DNA from: Liriodendron chinense
Lineage: Eukaryota; Streptophyta; Magnoliopsida; Magnoliales; Magnoliaceae
Direction: 5' to 3'
Length of the DNA stretch: 64,000 bases
NCBI GenBank assembly: GCA_003013855.2
Contig: ML058484.1
Span: 8,233,344 to 8,297,343 of the forward strand
Shown: positions 46,441 to 59,000 of the stretch, piece after piece
Position numbering within the stretch: position 1 is the first letter of the stretch
How the letters are laid out: each line of letters starts with the position of its first letter
Notes under the pieces: generated by a model
The model's database searches: none
Told to the model about the DNA's origin: nothing
What the model saw: the letters and a program-made list of their open reading frames with translations, nothing else
Made by a program: the position numbers and the translations under genes

Positions 46441-48745
46441 TCTATAAAATGTGAGCTGATCATCGTGGCGTGTTGTCAATGTTTCTAGAAAACTTGCATA
46501 ATTGGTTGATCGTTGATGTTCGTTATGGTTAACTTATGGGTCCGTCAATCTGACCCATTAGTCATTTTTTGAGTCATGCCAAAGCCCCTTTCTATCCGGT
46601 CCATCTAGATTTTTAGATCCTTTTAGACTGTCTAGATGCAACTTATCGGAGTGGTGTGCATTTTATGTCTTCAAGGGGTCTTGGCAGTTTGGTTGAGATC
46701 GGATTGGGCGGGCCCCCTAATATGTTGATCTTGTCCATTAGTTATCATGGCATCTGCCTAAAGTACACCCAGCCCAACTTGAGCGGTCGTCCAATAGGTA
46801 TTGAGTTGTAGAGAGACTTTTATTTTATCGAAGCTTGATTGAAGCCTGAGTTTAACCTTATTCTTGGGTGGGGTGTCTACACCATTTAACTTTAATTTTT
46901 TGGCATGTAGCCTTTTAACTGGCCACATGGGCAAGCCTACTCCTCCTCGTTATGCATAGCCCAATGGAGGTGTATTATTAAGCAGCCCTTGCAACAAAGG
47001 TTCTATGAGGCCATCATGATGATTGTGGCAAGCTAGTCTATACTCTATATTGTCCCATTCAAGTTAGGACGTTAGCAGAAATACGAGACAAATCTAATGC
47101 TTGAGTGAACTAAAACACCAAAAGAAGAAAGGATAGATCGTCTACCATTGAAACCACTATACCAGTTACCAAAAAATACTAGGATGGATCATCTACTGTT
47201 GAAGCTGCTCTAGTGGTTCTCCTTTTTCTTTCTCTTTGTGTAGCCACGCCTAACCACACCATCTGTGTATCATTCAAATTAAACTGCCTAGATTGTGACC
47301 CTCATCTAGATAGATAAATAAAAAGAAAAAGAAAAAAAAGAACTGTACCTATTTCATTATCCAATTAGCTCCTTAGTGGACATGGAATGGACAGCTGAAA
47401 TGGTAAAAATTTCAATGGTTTGATTACAAGAGAAAATTAGAAAATTCAGAAAACCCAATTTCGAAATGATGACCTATCTATAGCTAGTCTGGCAAATTTG
47501 ATGGTTTATTTGAGTTAATTTATGCCACATGTACAACTTGTTAGTGCTTGTGTATCAACCATTACATTTTCCAGAGTATGAAATCACTCATATCATAGCA
47601 TGCTTGATGCTGGGTGGTCATTTAGCAGCGTGGTTTTTTGGGGCATTTGGAATTGGAATCCAAATCTAAACCAAGATATTGTGTTTGGCGATGGAGAATC
47701 TTGAGGATTTCAAATTTAGTGGGATTTGACTAAATTTGAAATATGAAATAAACCTGCTTTTCAATTTTTCTCTAAAAGCTAGCTTGCAAAATCAAAGTAT
47801 TTGACATCTTCTCTAATGATAATACTTTTCCAATGGATTATTCAAGGAGATAGGAGCGCATGCCTTATCCCCACCTCCAAATCTTGGCTGCCCAGTTTCT
47901 AGATTCTACATGTTGAAAATCCGAATTGCTGGAAAGAAAAAAAGTCGAAAGAGATTTGAAAATATGAGAAATGACCTTAATCACTGATTCTCTAATTCTC
48001 TCCAGCCAACGCTGAATGTAGGTGGGCCTTTTTTTTTGGGATCAAAATGGTCAATTAGTGGTCCTTATCACATATGGTCCTTTGTATAATCCCAACCATT
48101 TGATAAGTGGGCATGTTCTAGTTGCATAGAAATGTAACCGAAAGCTATCGAGGGCCCACCACAATGTTTGTGTGCCATCCATTCCATCCATCAATTTCGC
48201 CAACTCATGTTGAAATGTGAACCCAAAAGAGGTAGATTCAAACCCCAAGTGAGGCACACCAAATGAGATAGCGGAGATGAAACCACCGGCATTGAAATCT
48301 TCTAAAGGCCTATCATGATATTTATATGCCATCTAACCCATTTATAAGGTGATTCTTGTCCGGACTATCACAAGCTTTCGTGGGTTAATGAAAGTTTTAA
48401 TTGTGAGCCCTTGTAGTGGGCCCACTTAAGTTTTAAATCTGCTTTATTTTAGGCTAACATTTTAACATGACTGAAAAAAATGGATGATAAAAGCAATGTC
48501 ACAGAGGACTTAAGCTTTTGGATAAAGGGCTCTCTTAACAAGGGTTGTGGGAAATTGGTATCCCATTTGGCCCATAATTACAAGATTTCAACGGCAGGAG
48601 ATTTAAGGATCTTATTTTGAAAGATCCAATTGACAAGAGATTATATGCATGAGACATAACAATATGATATATCAAATGCAAGTGGTACATGGCTTACCAG
48701 CAAGCGTCCTTCCTACCTGTTTAATAGGGATTTTTGGTAATGGAT
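46441..48745. other. Intergenic, fragments only
   Basis: 47500-47590 has a TACTCTGGC-type right end. 48090-48420 is a diverged MITE (GAGGGCCCACCACAATGTTT ... GTAGTGGGCCCACTTAAG). No gene. Confidence 0.4.
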
Positions 48746-48748
48746 AAA

Positions 48749-49233
48749 GAAGTGGACTAGGTGTTACCCGGTGTAACCCTTACCGTGGGGCCCACTTTGA
48801 TGATGAGTTGTACATCCATGCCGTCCATCTGTTTTTCAAACTCATTTTAGAACGTGATTCCAAAAACTAAACAGATCCAAATCTCAGGTGGACCACACTA
48901 TGGGAAACAATGGTGATTGAATGCCCACTGCTAGAAACTTTATAGGGCCTATCTTAATGTTTATTTGCTATCCTACCTGTTGATAAGGTCAACCAGACCT
49001 GGATGAAGGGAAAATACAATGATCAGCTTGATCCAAAACTTTCATGGCCCAAAAAATGATTTTAATGGTCATTCACCACTGTTTCCAGCAGGTGTGGTCC
49101 ACCTGACATTTGGATATGCTTAAGTTTTGGGATCAAGTCCTAAAATGAGCTGTAAAACAGATGGATGGCATGAACACACAATATATTCATCAAGGTGGGG
49201 CCCACACGGTCAGGTACCACCTAATTCGCTCCC
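48749..49233. mobile_element. Mutator-type MITE
   Basis: Ends GAAGTGGACTAGG and CTAATTCGCTCCC. Full arms (GTGGGGCCCACTTTGATGAT; CATCAAGGTGGGGCCCACAC). No clear target duplication. Confidence 0.7.
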
Positions 49234-49530
49234 AAAGAATAGGAATATGACTGAGCCATCTGTCGTCCATGTAGTAGGCCGTATCATAGATATCCTGTGC
49301 TTAAAAATCAAGCTTATTAATCGATCATAACCATCACTTGTCTGCACTTACCTGTTTCTCTTCTCTACCATTACTTTGAAGTCCACTGATCAGATAGCTT
49401 GTATATCTGCTTTGTGTATCTTGAACCAAGTGCCAACTAGATGAACGGTCTCAATTGACCCCTACCCTGCCCCGTGTACCATAGCAAGATGGATCCATCG
49501 CACTCTTTTTTTTGGGCCCTCAACAAAGAG

Positions 49531-49920
49531 GGAAGATTAGGTGAGGTAGCTGTACCCTGACCGGGGGTGCTACCTATATGCATGTGCCAGCTATTTTAGG
49601 GAATGGTCCAAAAATAAGATAGATCTAAATCTAAGGAGGACCACACCACAGGAAATTGTGGCGATTAGACGCCCACCATTAAAAAATTCCCATGGGCCTT
49701 GTAATGTTTACCACACCACAGATCCAAAACGTTTGTCGCCCTAAGAAGTTTTTAATGGTGGGATTTCAGTCCCCCAATGTGTGGTTCACATAAGATTTGG
49801 ATCTACCTCATTTTTAGGATCAGGCCTAGAATGTAGGCAAAACGAATGTACAGTGTGGATATATATTAAGGTGGCTCCACAGTCAGGGCCTCATCTACTA
49901 ACCTCCGTCTCACCTAACCC
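49531..49920. mobile_element. Foldback MITE, internally rearranged
   Basis: Left GATTAGGTGAGG, right CTCACCTAACC. The centre is shortened: ACCACACCACAGATCCAAAA joins two distant parts of the consensus. Confidence 0.5.
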
Positions 49921-49979
49921 AAGCCCCTCAACCAATCATCTTCATTCTATCTCCTCGACGCGAACTTGTTAGTGATGTG

Positions 49980-50600
49980 GCAATGGGATATCCTGGTGAC
50001 CCAACTCCAAGGGACTTAAACATGATGTATGTGTCTCATCTATGCCGTCTACCTGTTTTTTTAGCTCATTTTTGTGCATGAGTCAAAAAATAAGTCAGAT
50101 CTAAAGATCAAGTGGACCCTTGCCATAAAACACAAACAAGATAATAATGCCCATCAATGAAATGGGCCTGGTTACCCGAAGCTACGAGACTTACCATGAT
50201 GTATGTGTTTTATCCATGCCGTACATCTATTTTTTTGTTGCTCATTTTAGTATATGAACCCAAAAATAAGGTAAATCCAAAGCTCAAGTTAACCATACCA
50301 TCCAGCCTGTTCATAAGGTCACGTAGACTCCAGCAAAAGCACAAATATCAACTTGATTTAAAACTTCTGTGACTACATAGAAGTCTTCAATGCAAGCATT
50401 TAATCCCCACTATATAGAGTAATGTGGTCCACTTGAGCTTTGGATCTACCTCATTTTGGGCATAACTTGGTCTCATGACCTAAAATGAACTGACAAACAA
50501 ATAGACAGCATTGATAAATCAAATATATAATGGTGGGCCCGACAGATCAGGTCCTCAGGGATATCCTTGGTAAATGGTAACCGGATCGCCAGGCAGTCAG
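49980..50600. mobile_element. One truncated and one fuller foldback MITE in tandem
   Basis: 49980-50150 holds only a left arm. 50150-50600 holds arms on both sides (CATGATGTATGTGTTTTATC ... TAATGGTGGGCCCGACAG). Confidence 0.5.
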
Positions 50601-50749
50601 AGCCCCTGTATCCCGCCCTCGGGAAAAGGACATCACCTTTCACCGAGCTGCCCGAATAATTTTATAATGCAGATATCTCAGGGGCATTTCTATAATTACC
50701 ACAAATGACAGATGCTGCTTATGACTGCGAGAGTCTCCTATTTCTATAT

Positions 50750-51060
50750 AAAAAAGGAAAAAGGAAAAAGGATAAAAAAAGAAAAAAATTTTGATACTCT
50801 GGCCGAATGTGATGGATGATACATACGCACTTAAAAATGCTAGCCCCTAGTCAAACTAAGTTGTCCAAATTATGGTTCCACAGGCAAAAATTACACTAAT
50901 TTACTTATGTGATGATTGAATTGGTGTACATTTATTGGGCGGTTAAAAGGGGGCCATTTGGTACTCTGATTGCTTAGACGCTTGATACACAAGCATTTGG
51001 AAATTGCACACGTAGCCCAAGCTAATTGAATCATTTAAATTATGAAATTTATTGTCCCTA
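50750..51060. mobile_element. TACTCTGGC-type MITE, partial copies
   Basis: TTTGATACTCTGGCCGAATG, then TTGTCCAAATTATGGTTCC. A second start, TTTGGTACTCTGATTGC, lies at 50957, so one copy is inserted in or abuts another. Confidence 0.5.
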
Positions 51061-51097
51061 GGTGCCCAAAGCCTTTCACAAAATGGGCTATAAAGGG

Positions 51098-51223
51098 AGC
51101 TAGGTGGGGCTGACTTTGATGTTTCGTGAGATATCTCCCTGTTCTGATGTTTTTTTTTTTTTTTTTCAGGATATCTTTTAACATAGGACTAAAATTTGAG
51201 GCAGATCCAAAACAAGAGTGAGC

Positions 51224-51302
<79 letters not shown>

Positions 51303-51660
51303 GATTAGCTTTTAACATAGGACTAAAAATTGAGGCAGATCCAAAACTAGAGTGAGCTATATGACAAGGACATGAGGACTGAACGCACACAGTTAAGACA
51401 ATCATAAGGTTATAGAAGTTTTGAACAGGTTAATAATTCTGTGTTTTCAGCTCATTCTGATAAAATTGACTTCATGAATAGTTTAGGTGGCATATAAACC
51501 TATTGGTGGACCCATTCCTTACTCATCATCTCCTCCTGTGTGGCCCACTTGAATTTTAGATCTGCCTATTTTTTAATCCCATTTCTTAAAATGATATAGC
51601 AAATAGCATGAATTGGGTAAATTTCTCACAAACATCAAGGTGGGCCCCACCTAGCTTCCG
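51098..51660. mobile_element. Foldback MITE with duplicated arm around (TA)n
   Basis: TIR-like AGCTAGGTGGGGC against GCCCCACCTAGCT. The segment TTTTAACATAGGACTAAAA and on is present at 51176-51234 and again at 51309-51365, either side of the TA run. Confidence 0.6.
51228..51300. repeat. (TA)n microsatellite
   Basis: About 73 bp pure TA between the two copies of a duplicated MITE arm. Confidence 0.95.
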
Positions 51661-53119
51661 AGGGCAGGGACTTTGCAATCCACGTCCTTATCTCCATGTC
51701 GGTCCCAAAATTGGCAATCCTAACCTATGAGCTGTGGACGCTTGTTTTCTAAATTAAGATGATTGGACATTTTTTTTAATTTCTAATGTTTAATAATTGC
51801 TCCAATTCTATAATAAGATAGTGTAATTTTGGGCCATTATGCATCTAAATTCGGCTCTTAGTTTGGACAGTTTAAGTCGAATTACTTTTGTTAGAATTAT
51901 GTAATGTCTGAGTGCCTGAGTATCAAAGTTAGGATTTGATTTTGGGCTGTGATGGTCCCAAGAGGGCTCCACGATTTAGACGGTTTTAGCTTGACCTAGC
52001 GCATGCCACGTGTATAATTTCTAAGTACCTGCATATTAAGCGTCAAACGCTGCCTGAGTAATTATATGACGACGAAACGCGACAAGCGGCCGTGACAAGA
52101 CATTGGACGGCTGCGATGCACGAATTTTGTATGGATGCATTGATTGAAGCCCTAATATAAAAGTTGAGCTCTGCGAGTGGGCCCACCTGTGATCAATAAA
52201 GACCGTTGGATAGGCGAAAGTCACCTCACCTCAGATTGAACACGACGAAAAATAAGCATGATGGGGCTAATCTCGACCATACAAAACAAACGCTGAGTAG
52301 AAATGCTTGTACCGTCCATTTCGGAGGGCCTTATGTGAACGACTGTGATCAACTCATCTGGTTGGTATTGGCAACACGTTCAATCCAAAGTAGATCGTTC
52401 CTATCGAATAGAATTTGTTGATTTAAAGTGGCCCCACTTGGCCCCACATAGAATTTATCACAGCAATATAGTTCGAAGAGTTCGTACAGCATCATATCTC
52501 AATTTGAAAGTTTAAACACGTTTATTTCAAACTAAAGCCAATACTTCAAATGTTGACTAAAATACCCATAAGAAATAGCAGTATTCCATCTCGATGTGCT
52601 CCATCAGCCGTGAATATAAAAGGGCATTTTCGCCATTTGATATACCGTCCGTCCTACTAGGACGAGCCACTGTAATTTCATTTTCCAGGAAAAAGAGAAG
52701 TGGCCGCGAGTACACCCTAAACTGTGACCGAACGACTATCATACTTGCAGAAAAATATTTATTCCATCTGGAAATCTGGACCATCCATATTTTAGGTCCA
52801 CACTGAATTCTCCTAAAATAGTAAAATTGTACTGATTGGATGGTTGTAATTTTTCCATCATATGATTTAAAAATTAAAAAGGCAATGTTTATTTAAGACC
52901 GCCTTCTAATAAGACCTTGTTATTTCTCGAAGCGTCTCTGGCCCATGATATTAGTGCTAACGGTCATATGAACGGTCAGATAATATGACCGTACTGACAC
53001 GTGTCATTATTTAACGAGAGGGACACAATCTGGAATGTCCTGGCGGGTCACAGAACCGACCCATAAAGGAACAGAGCGTCTCAGGGGTACTTCTGTCTTT
53101 CCACACTGTGTGGAACCTC
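51661..53119. other. Intergenic, no gene recognised
   Basis: 51880-52060 has TACTCTGGC-type fragments. Open frames at 52206-52421 and 52557-52806 have no recognisable domain. Confidence 0.4.
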
Positions 53120-53128
53120 GTTTAAACG

Positions 53129-53609
53129 GTGAGCGGATTCGGTCAGGCCGTGACTGTGGGGCCCACCTTGAGGTATGTGTTGTATATCCACGCCGCTCAT
53201 CAGTTTTCCCAGATCATTTTAAGACATTAGGATGAAAATGAAGTAGATCATATCTCAGGTGGGCCATACCACAGGAAACAGTGGTGATTGAACGCCTACC
53301 ACTCAAAACTTGCTAGAGCACAATCCAACCCGTTGATAAGGTCACACAGACATGGATGAAGGAAAACACAAATATCAGCTAGATCGAAAACTTTTGTGGC
53401 CCACAAGAAGTTTTTAATAGTCATTCACTACTGTTACTGTTGTGTGGTCCATCTGATATTTGGATCTGGTTCATTTTTTGGACCATGACCTAAAATGATC
53501 TCGAAAAATGGATGGACGGCGTGGATATATGACACATAGATCAAAGTGGGCCCCACGGTCTCGGCCTGACCAAACTTGGTGTTACCCGGACCCGGCCTAA
53601 TCCGCTCCC
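53129..53609. mobile_element. Mutator-type MITE, 481 bp, exact 9-bp target duplication
   Basis: gtttaaacg at 53120-53128 and 53610-53618 is identical. Ends GTGAGCGGATTCGG and CCTAATCCGCTCCC. The left arm GTGGGGCCCACCTTGAGGTA is mirrored by AGTGGGCCCCACGG. This is the reference copy for the family in this window. Confidence 0.9.
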
Positions 53610-54159
53610 GTTTAAACGAAGATCTCCCGGGCAATTACTTTCCATCCCTCAAAAGGTAATATGGTCAAAATCTGTAAACTTTCCCTATCCTCTGACTGGG
53701 GTAATGATTGGGTGATCCGGACCGTTGATCTGATGGCTTCCACAGCGGATGAAACATGGTCCACTTGTCAAAATTGAAAACCCCTTTACAACGTTCGAAT
53801 CATGAATCTCGTGGCAGATTCCATTCTAGTTTTCAACAATTTTAAAAATGATGGTGACTCATCATCGTCTCGTATGGTGCTGATGTACAGCTATCCTGAC
53901 CATCCAAATGATGGGTCCCATTGTAAATGGATCGTATCTTTAAAATCACATCCATCAAGAAATCCTAACCATCCAACTAATGCCTATCAAATGGATGGTC
54001 AAACGTAAAATACTGAACCGCCCATGTTCAAAGGAAAAATAAAAATCAGATGGTTACCAGTATCTTCTCGTTGAAATTTTCGTTGATGCCCCGTCCACGT
54101 CAGCAATTTAGACCGTCTGGATTGCCGTAAATTTTCGAATTCTGCACAGCTAGTGACTT

Positions 54160-54665
54160 TAGACGGGGGCGGCCTCGGTGGATCCCGGATCCACCGAGGT
54201 GGGTGGATCGCTGACTATGGAGCACACCGTGATGTATTATCCTTACATCCACTCTGTCTATTAATTTTGAAATATCATTTTAGGACATTATTCAAAAAAT
54301 TATATAGATCAAAATATTATGTGGACCACACCATAGAAAAAAATGGTGATTGACCATTAAAAACTTATTGTGGGCCAAAAAAAGTTTTTGTGAAGTTTAT
54401 ATTTGTGTGGTCTTTCATCCAGGTCTTTGTGACCTTATTAACAGATTGGATGGAAAATAAACATTCCGGTGGCCCCAGAATTTCTTAATGGAAGGAATTC
54501 AATCACCAAGAATTTCCTGTGGTGTGTTCTACCTGAGATTTGGATCTGTTTTGTTTTTGTAATATTTCTCTAAAGTGATATTTCAAAACGGATGGACGGC
54601 ATGGATTTAAGTAACATACATCACTGTGGGCTCCACAGTCAGGATCCACCCACCTCGCAGGATCC
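54160..54665. mobile_element. Foldback MITE, GGATCC subfamily
   Basis: Left CGGTGGATCCCGGATCCACC then GAGGTGGGTGGATC; right GGATCCACCCACCTCGCAGG. Standard interior with TTTGTGACCTTATTAACAGA. Confidence 0.7.
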
Positions 54666-54734
54666 CCGCCGCACCCTTGCTGGTGAATCTCATGTCGTGT
54701 CGCGGGTACATTGCAATTCCTCACCGATAAACAT

Positions 54735-55095
54735 TTTAATACTCTGGCAGTGTGCACTGTATGATACACAGGCAAGTAGAAATCACGACGTGGCGTATAG
54801 TTACTCCAAACTAAAGCATCCGACTCACAGATCCCTGTTTACATGTATCATGAATTAAAAATTTAAGCTTATTTGATAATCTGACCATCCGATTGGTGGA
54901 CATTTAATGGGCGGTTATAAATGAAAAAAATCCACTCATCCCATTTCAACAAACAAATTTCCAGGAATCATAGTTTATGATTGCTCAGTGGGATCCACAA
55001 TTCATTCGCTTTAGCTTGGGTTAACGTACGTCACGTGTAATGCATGTGTATCAAGTGCCATACTCTATCAGAGTATCAAATAACTCCCCTTCTTC
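54735..55095. mobile_element. TACTCTGGC-type MITE upstream of kinesin-13A
   Basis: Left TTTTAATACTCTGGCAGTGT, right CAGAGTATCAAATAACTCCC. The interior is shared with 24557-25419. It lies about 150 bp before the probable leader. Confidence 0.65.
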
Positions 55096-55249
55096 GTGAC
55101 AAAGTTACCCCTGTAGTGGTGCAACCAACCATTTTGGAGGGTGTAAATATCAAATCCCAGAAACTCATATCCCTCCCTCTCTTTCTCTCTCTCATAAACT
55201 AAAGGATATTATATCAGGGCCTACTCCGGCGTGCAGGCTCTGCAATCCT

Positions 55250-55768
55250 CTTTAGAAATTGCAGAGAGCGAAGGAGAGAAAGAAAGAGGATCGAAAACCC
55301 CTGGCATTTCAGTGAAATTAGGGTTTCTTTTCCCTCTCCCTCGCATTTCTCTCCGATCTGCTTCAGATTCTTGAAGATTCACGGATCTCTGAAAATATTT
55401 CGATCGATCACGAGAATCTGGTAACGTTTTTATTTGGAACGGCTCCGATTCCTTCTTTTTTGTTTGCATTTTCTGTTTGTTTCTGGATTAGGGCTAGACT
55501 AGATTCGAATCGAATCTCTTACATTTCCGTCTCCTGGATCGGATTCGCAGATGCGGCGGGTTTAAATCTCGAGGTTTTGGAGAGAAATTGATGTTCTGCT
55601 CGATCTCGGGTTTATCACATCCCCGTGAGTATCGCATCACGATTTTGCGCAATCTGAGATTTTTTTCGTCCTTACCATTTTGAATTCTTTTGATTTTTTT
55701 GAATTTTTGCAGTGGTTTCATTTGATTTCTGAAAATTGGCGCCGCAACGCCGGGCGCAGCAGCGCCAC
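55250..55768 (+). promoter_or_regulatory. Kinesin-13A 5' leader, probably three exons
   Basis: Inferred leader exons: about 55250-55420 (donor ctg|gtaacg), 55551-55624 (acceptor cgcag|atg, donor cccc|gtgagt) and 55713-55768 (acceptor ttgcag|tgg). Pyrimidine- and GA-rich tracts near 55170-55290 fit a plant promoter and leader. The middle exon opens with a five-codon upstream ORF, ATG CGG CGG GTT TAA. Splicing is inferred from sites only. Confidence 0.5.
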
Positions 55769-55957
55769 ATGGGTGGCCAGATGCATCAGAGCAATGCTGC
55801 AGCGGCGGCCGCTCTGTATGATGCAGGGCCTGCGAGCAGTGACGCCGGTGATGCAGTCATGGCACGGTGGCTCCAGTCCGCAGGGTTGCAACATCTGGCT
55901 TCTCCATTGGCATCGACTGGGATCGACCATCGCCTCCTTCCCAATCTCCTCATGCAG
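55769..55957 (+). CDS. KIN13A: Kinesin-13A coding exon 1
   Basis: Residues 1-63, phase 0 at the donor cag|gtataa. GC-rich compared with its surroundings. The downstream intron begins soon before a 31-base C run. Confidence 0.93.
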
Positions 55958-55995
55958 GTATAACACAAAACACTCCTCTCCTTCCTCTCCTCCCG

Positions 55996-56029
<34 letters not shown>

Positions 56030-59000
56030 TTTTTTTTTTTTTTTTGGTTTTTAATTTAATTTCTATTGATGGGTTGGTTATGGTTTCACTGTCATACTGT
56101 ATCATTTATGTGATCTGTCTCCTTATTTTATTTAATTAATTTCTGGAATTATTTTTATGCTTGATGTTGCTATCCTTACTGTTGCATTGCACATTCTTAT
56201 GCTTGCAGATGTTCACCTTTCTTGATTATTGGACCATTTGAGTGTAATGTTGGTTTTACATGAACTTCCAAATAGGAATTTGGCAGAATGCTCGTTCTAA
56301 TTGAATCAGAATGTTTATTGTTTGCTGCACATGTCAGAACGTTTTGTAACTAATGTGCATTGCAATGTACGGGTCGATACACTGTAGTTGGTATCAGTTT
56401 GAATTTCATACTATTGCGCGCCATTTTGACAATGATATATTTGATATGGGATGGTATTTTAAGCCATGTTGCTATCCTTACTGCTTCTAGTTGATAGCAT
56501 CTGCTAGCATTTCTAGCATTGACATGGGTGTTCTGCAATTTGAATGATGGGTGGGCATGCCACTGCTCTACCTGTTGTAGCTGTAAACCCCTTTGAATGT
56601 GATAGTGGTTCTAAATCAACCCACTGCTCTCCTTTTTATTTTCATTTTAGTTATCTTAAATTTGAATATAATTGCTAGGGTTATGGAGCGTGGAATATCA
56701 TTTCTCCTTTTTATTTTCAACTTATTTATCTTAAATTTGAATATAATTGCTAGGGTTATGGAGCACAATCTGCCGAGGAAAAGCAGAAGCTTTTTAAATT
56801 ACTGAGGAACTTGAATTTCAATGGTGAGTCGGGCTCTGAACCATACACCCCAACTGCTCAAAGTTCAGTTGCATCGGCTGCAGTGGATGGTTTTTATTCG
56901 CCTGAATTGAGAGGGGAGTTTGGGGCTGGGCTTTTGGATCTTCATGCTATGGATGATACAGAACTTCTTTCAGAGGTATGATGCTCTGGGAAGCCACATG
57001 TTGTCCTTTGATACAACCTATCTTTCATTTGCATTTACCTTTTCTCGATCCAGCTGTGGCACCCAAATTATTTTTGCATGGTACAGTGGAGTTATTTTCA
57101 AGCATTTGCACTAACAGAAGTGTTCCATCCATAGGTATATCTAGATTTCACAAACTGAACCACCAAGGACCTCAGAACAGTGGTTAATGGTGACATACCG
57201 ATCTGGTGCAAGGCTGGCAATTGCCAGGAAAGAGACTCAAAAAGGCACATCCCCCCTCCAAACATCTTCCCAGAAACAAATATTCTCTCCATTACCCAAT
57301 GAGAAAACTATGCCTTTTGAGAAGAACTCTGAGATGTGCGGTTGTTAGCATCTGCCTTATGGACAATCATGAAATCGTGCAGGAAGTTAGAAAGAACTCT
57401 GAAATCTCCCGTTGACACTAGATTTAATACCCAGGTCTTTCAACTAGTAGAATTGGATCTTCATTGGTGCACATTAACATGGGAATTTTCAGAACACTTG
57501 ATAGGAACTCTACAATCCAAAGTTTTGCACAGTTTGGAAGTAATGAATCTACGTAACTCATTGGTTTATATACATTCTTACATTTACAAAGTATATATCC
57601 CTAACCTATGATATCCATATGCCTGTGTCTGCTCAACTTATTCTGTTGGACATTACACGATATTGATACTGACACCAGTTACTTGTTGGATAGAGTTAGG
57701 ATATGTAACCACTAAATCCTATTTTGTTAGATTTGTTGATTTTGAAATCCCAACAATTTTCTTACATTCCTAACATAACATGTGCATGTACACAGAAATA
57801 AAAGTAGATTACCCACCAACAAATGTTTATATTGATAGTAGGCAATATTGTAAACATTAACAATTTTTGTTAACTTTTAGCACACTAGAAAGATTAAAAG
57901 CAATTCCTATCTTTAATAGAACGAGAAACTAATAGAATGGATTGATTAGTTCTAGAATTCTATTAAAAAATCATCAAACTAAAATATGAATAGCATGTTA
58001 CATACGGGATACATGAGTCACATCTGCTATCCGTTTCCTGCATTTCTGAGAATTGAGAAAATGTATCCCTATTACCATATCTGTGCCTGCATCATTATCC
58101 ATATTTGATTATTGTAGACCCTAGTGTACAAATTTTCAAGTGCATCATATGGATGCAAAGTACAAGAGTACTCCTTAAGTGCATAATTTATTGTTGTTTA
58201 GCATGCAGACTTGGCCTCTCATCATGGATGGATTGATTCTGCAGTTCTGTTTCCTTTTCTTTTGTAATTTCTTCCATTTTCTTGAAAGCTTTCTGCCCTA
58301 GCAGAAAGAAAATTTCATTATTGAGCATCCTCTCTTAATATATTAGCTGAACTGATTTGATGCTGATACAAATGCTAGCATATTCACCTGCTACCTGTAG
58401 CCACATGTAGGCACAGAAAACAAAGATTGTCAGGTGGGCATCAGCCCAGTCACTGTTGTAAGGTGCTGAGGTTATTTGTTCCACTGCAAACTAGCAAATA
58501 TGCAGAATTCTGCTTGTCATTTTGTTTTTTGCAGATGCCAAACTGCTTCATTGTTGTATGAATAATCAATTTCATTATTTAGTAATCACTAGAATGATTT
58601 CGATTTATTTTGGTAATGGTCAAGTGAGATGGAATTCCTATTCCTAATCACACTTTTGGATAAATTATAGTATGAAAATCATAATATAAACATAATTTGC
58701 TCATTTCATTCCATGTTATTTCCTCTTTTTTTTTTTTTTTTTTTGACAATGTCATTTACTTATCCTCTTCGCAGCATGTTATGTCAGAACCCTTTGAGCC
58801 ATCACCTTTCATGCCTCCTGTTACCAAGGGGTTTGATAACGACTTTGATGCAACAACTAGCAGGCAACAAAGAGGCCAAGCTGATGCCTCAGTTCGATTA
58901 TCAACTAGTGAAAAAGAGACAGGTTCAAAGGAGAGCAACCTGGCGAAGATTAAAGTTGTGGTATGTTGCTTCCATTCTTTACTACCAGCCACTCACCCTC

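Noticed and set aside
55736..55768. Possible 11-residue N-terminal extension of kinesin-13A
   Set aside because: It would begin at TTG. The family's conserved start is the MGGQM methionine at 55769.
55786..56028. Minus-strand Gly/Ala-rich frame
   Set aside because: Shadow of kinesin-13A exon 1 and the adjoining C run.
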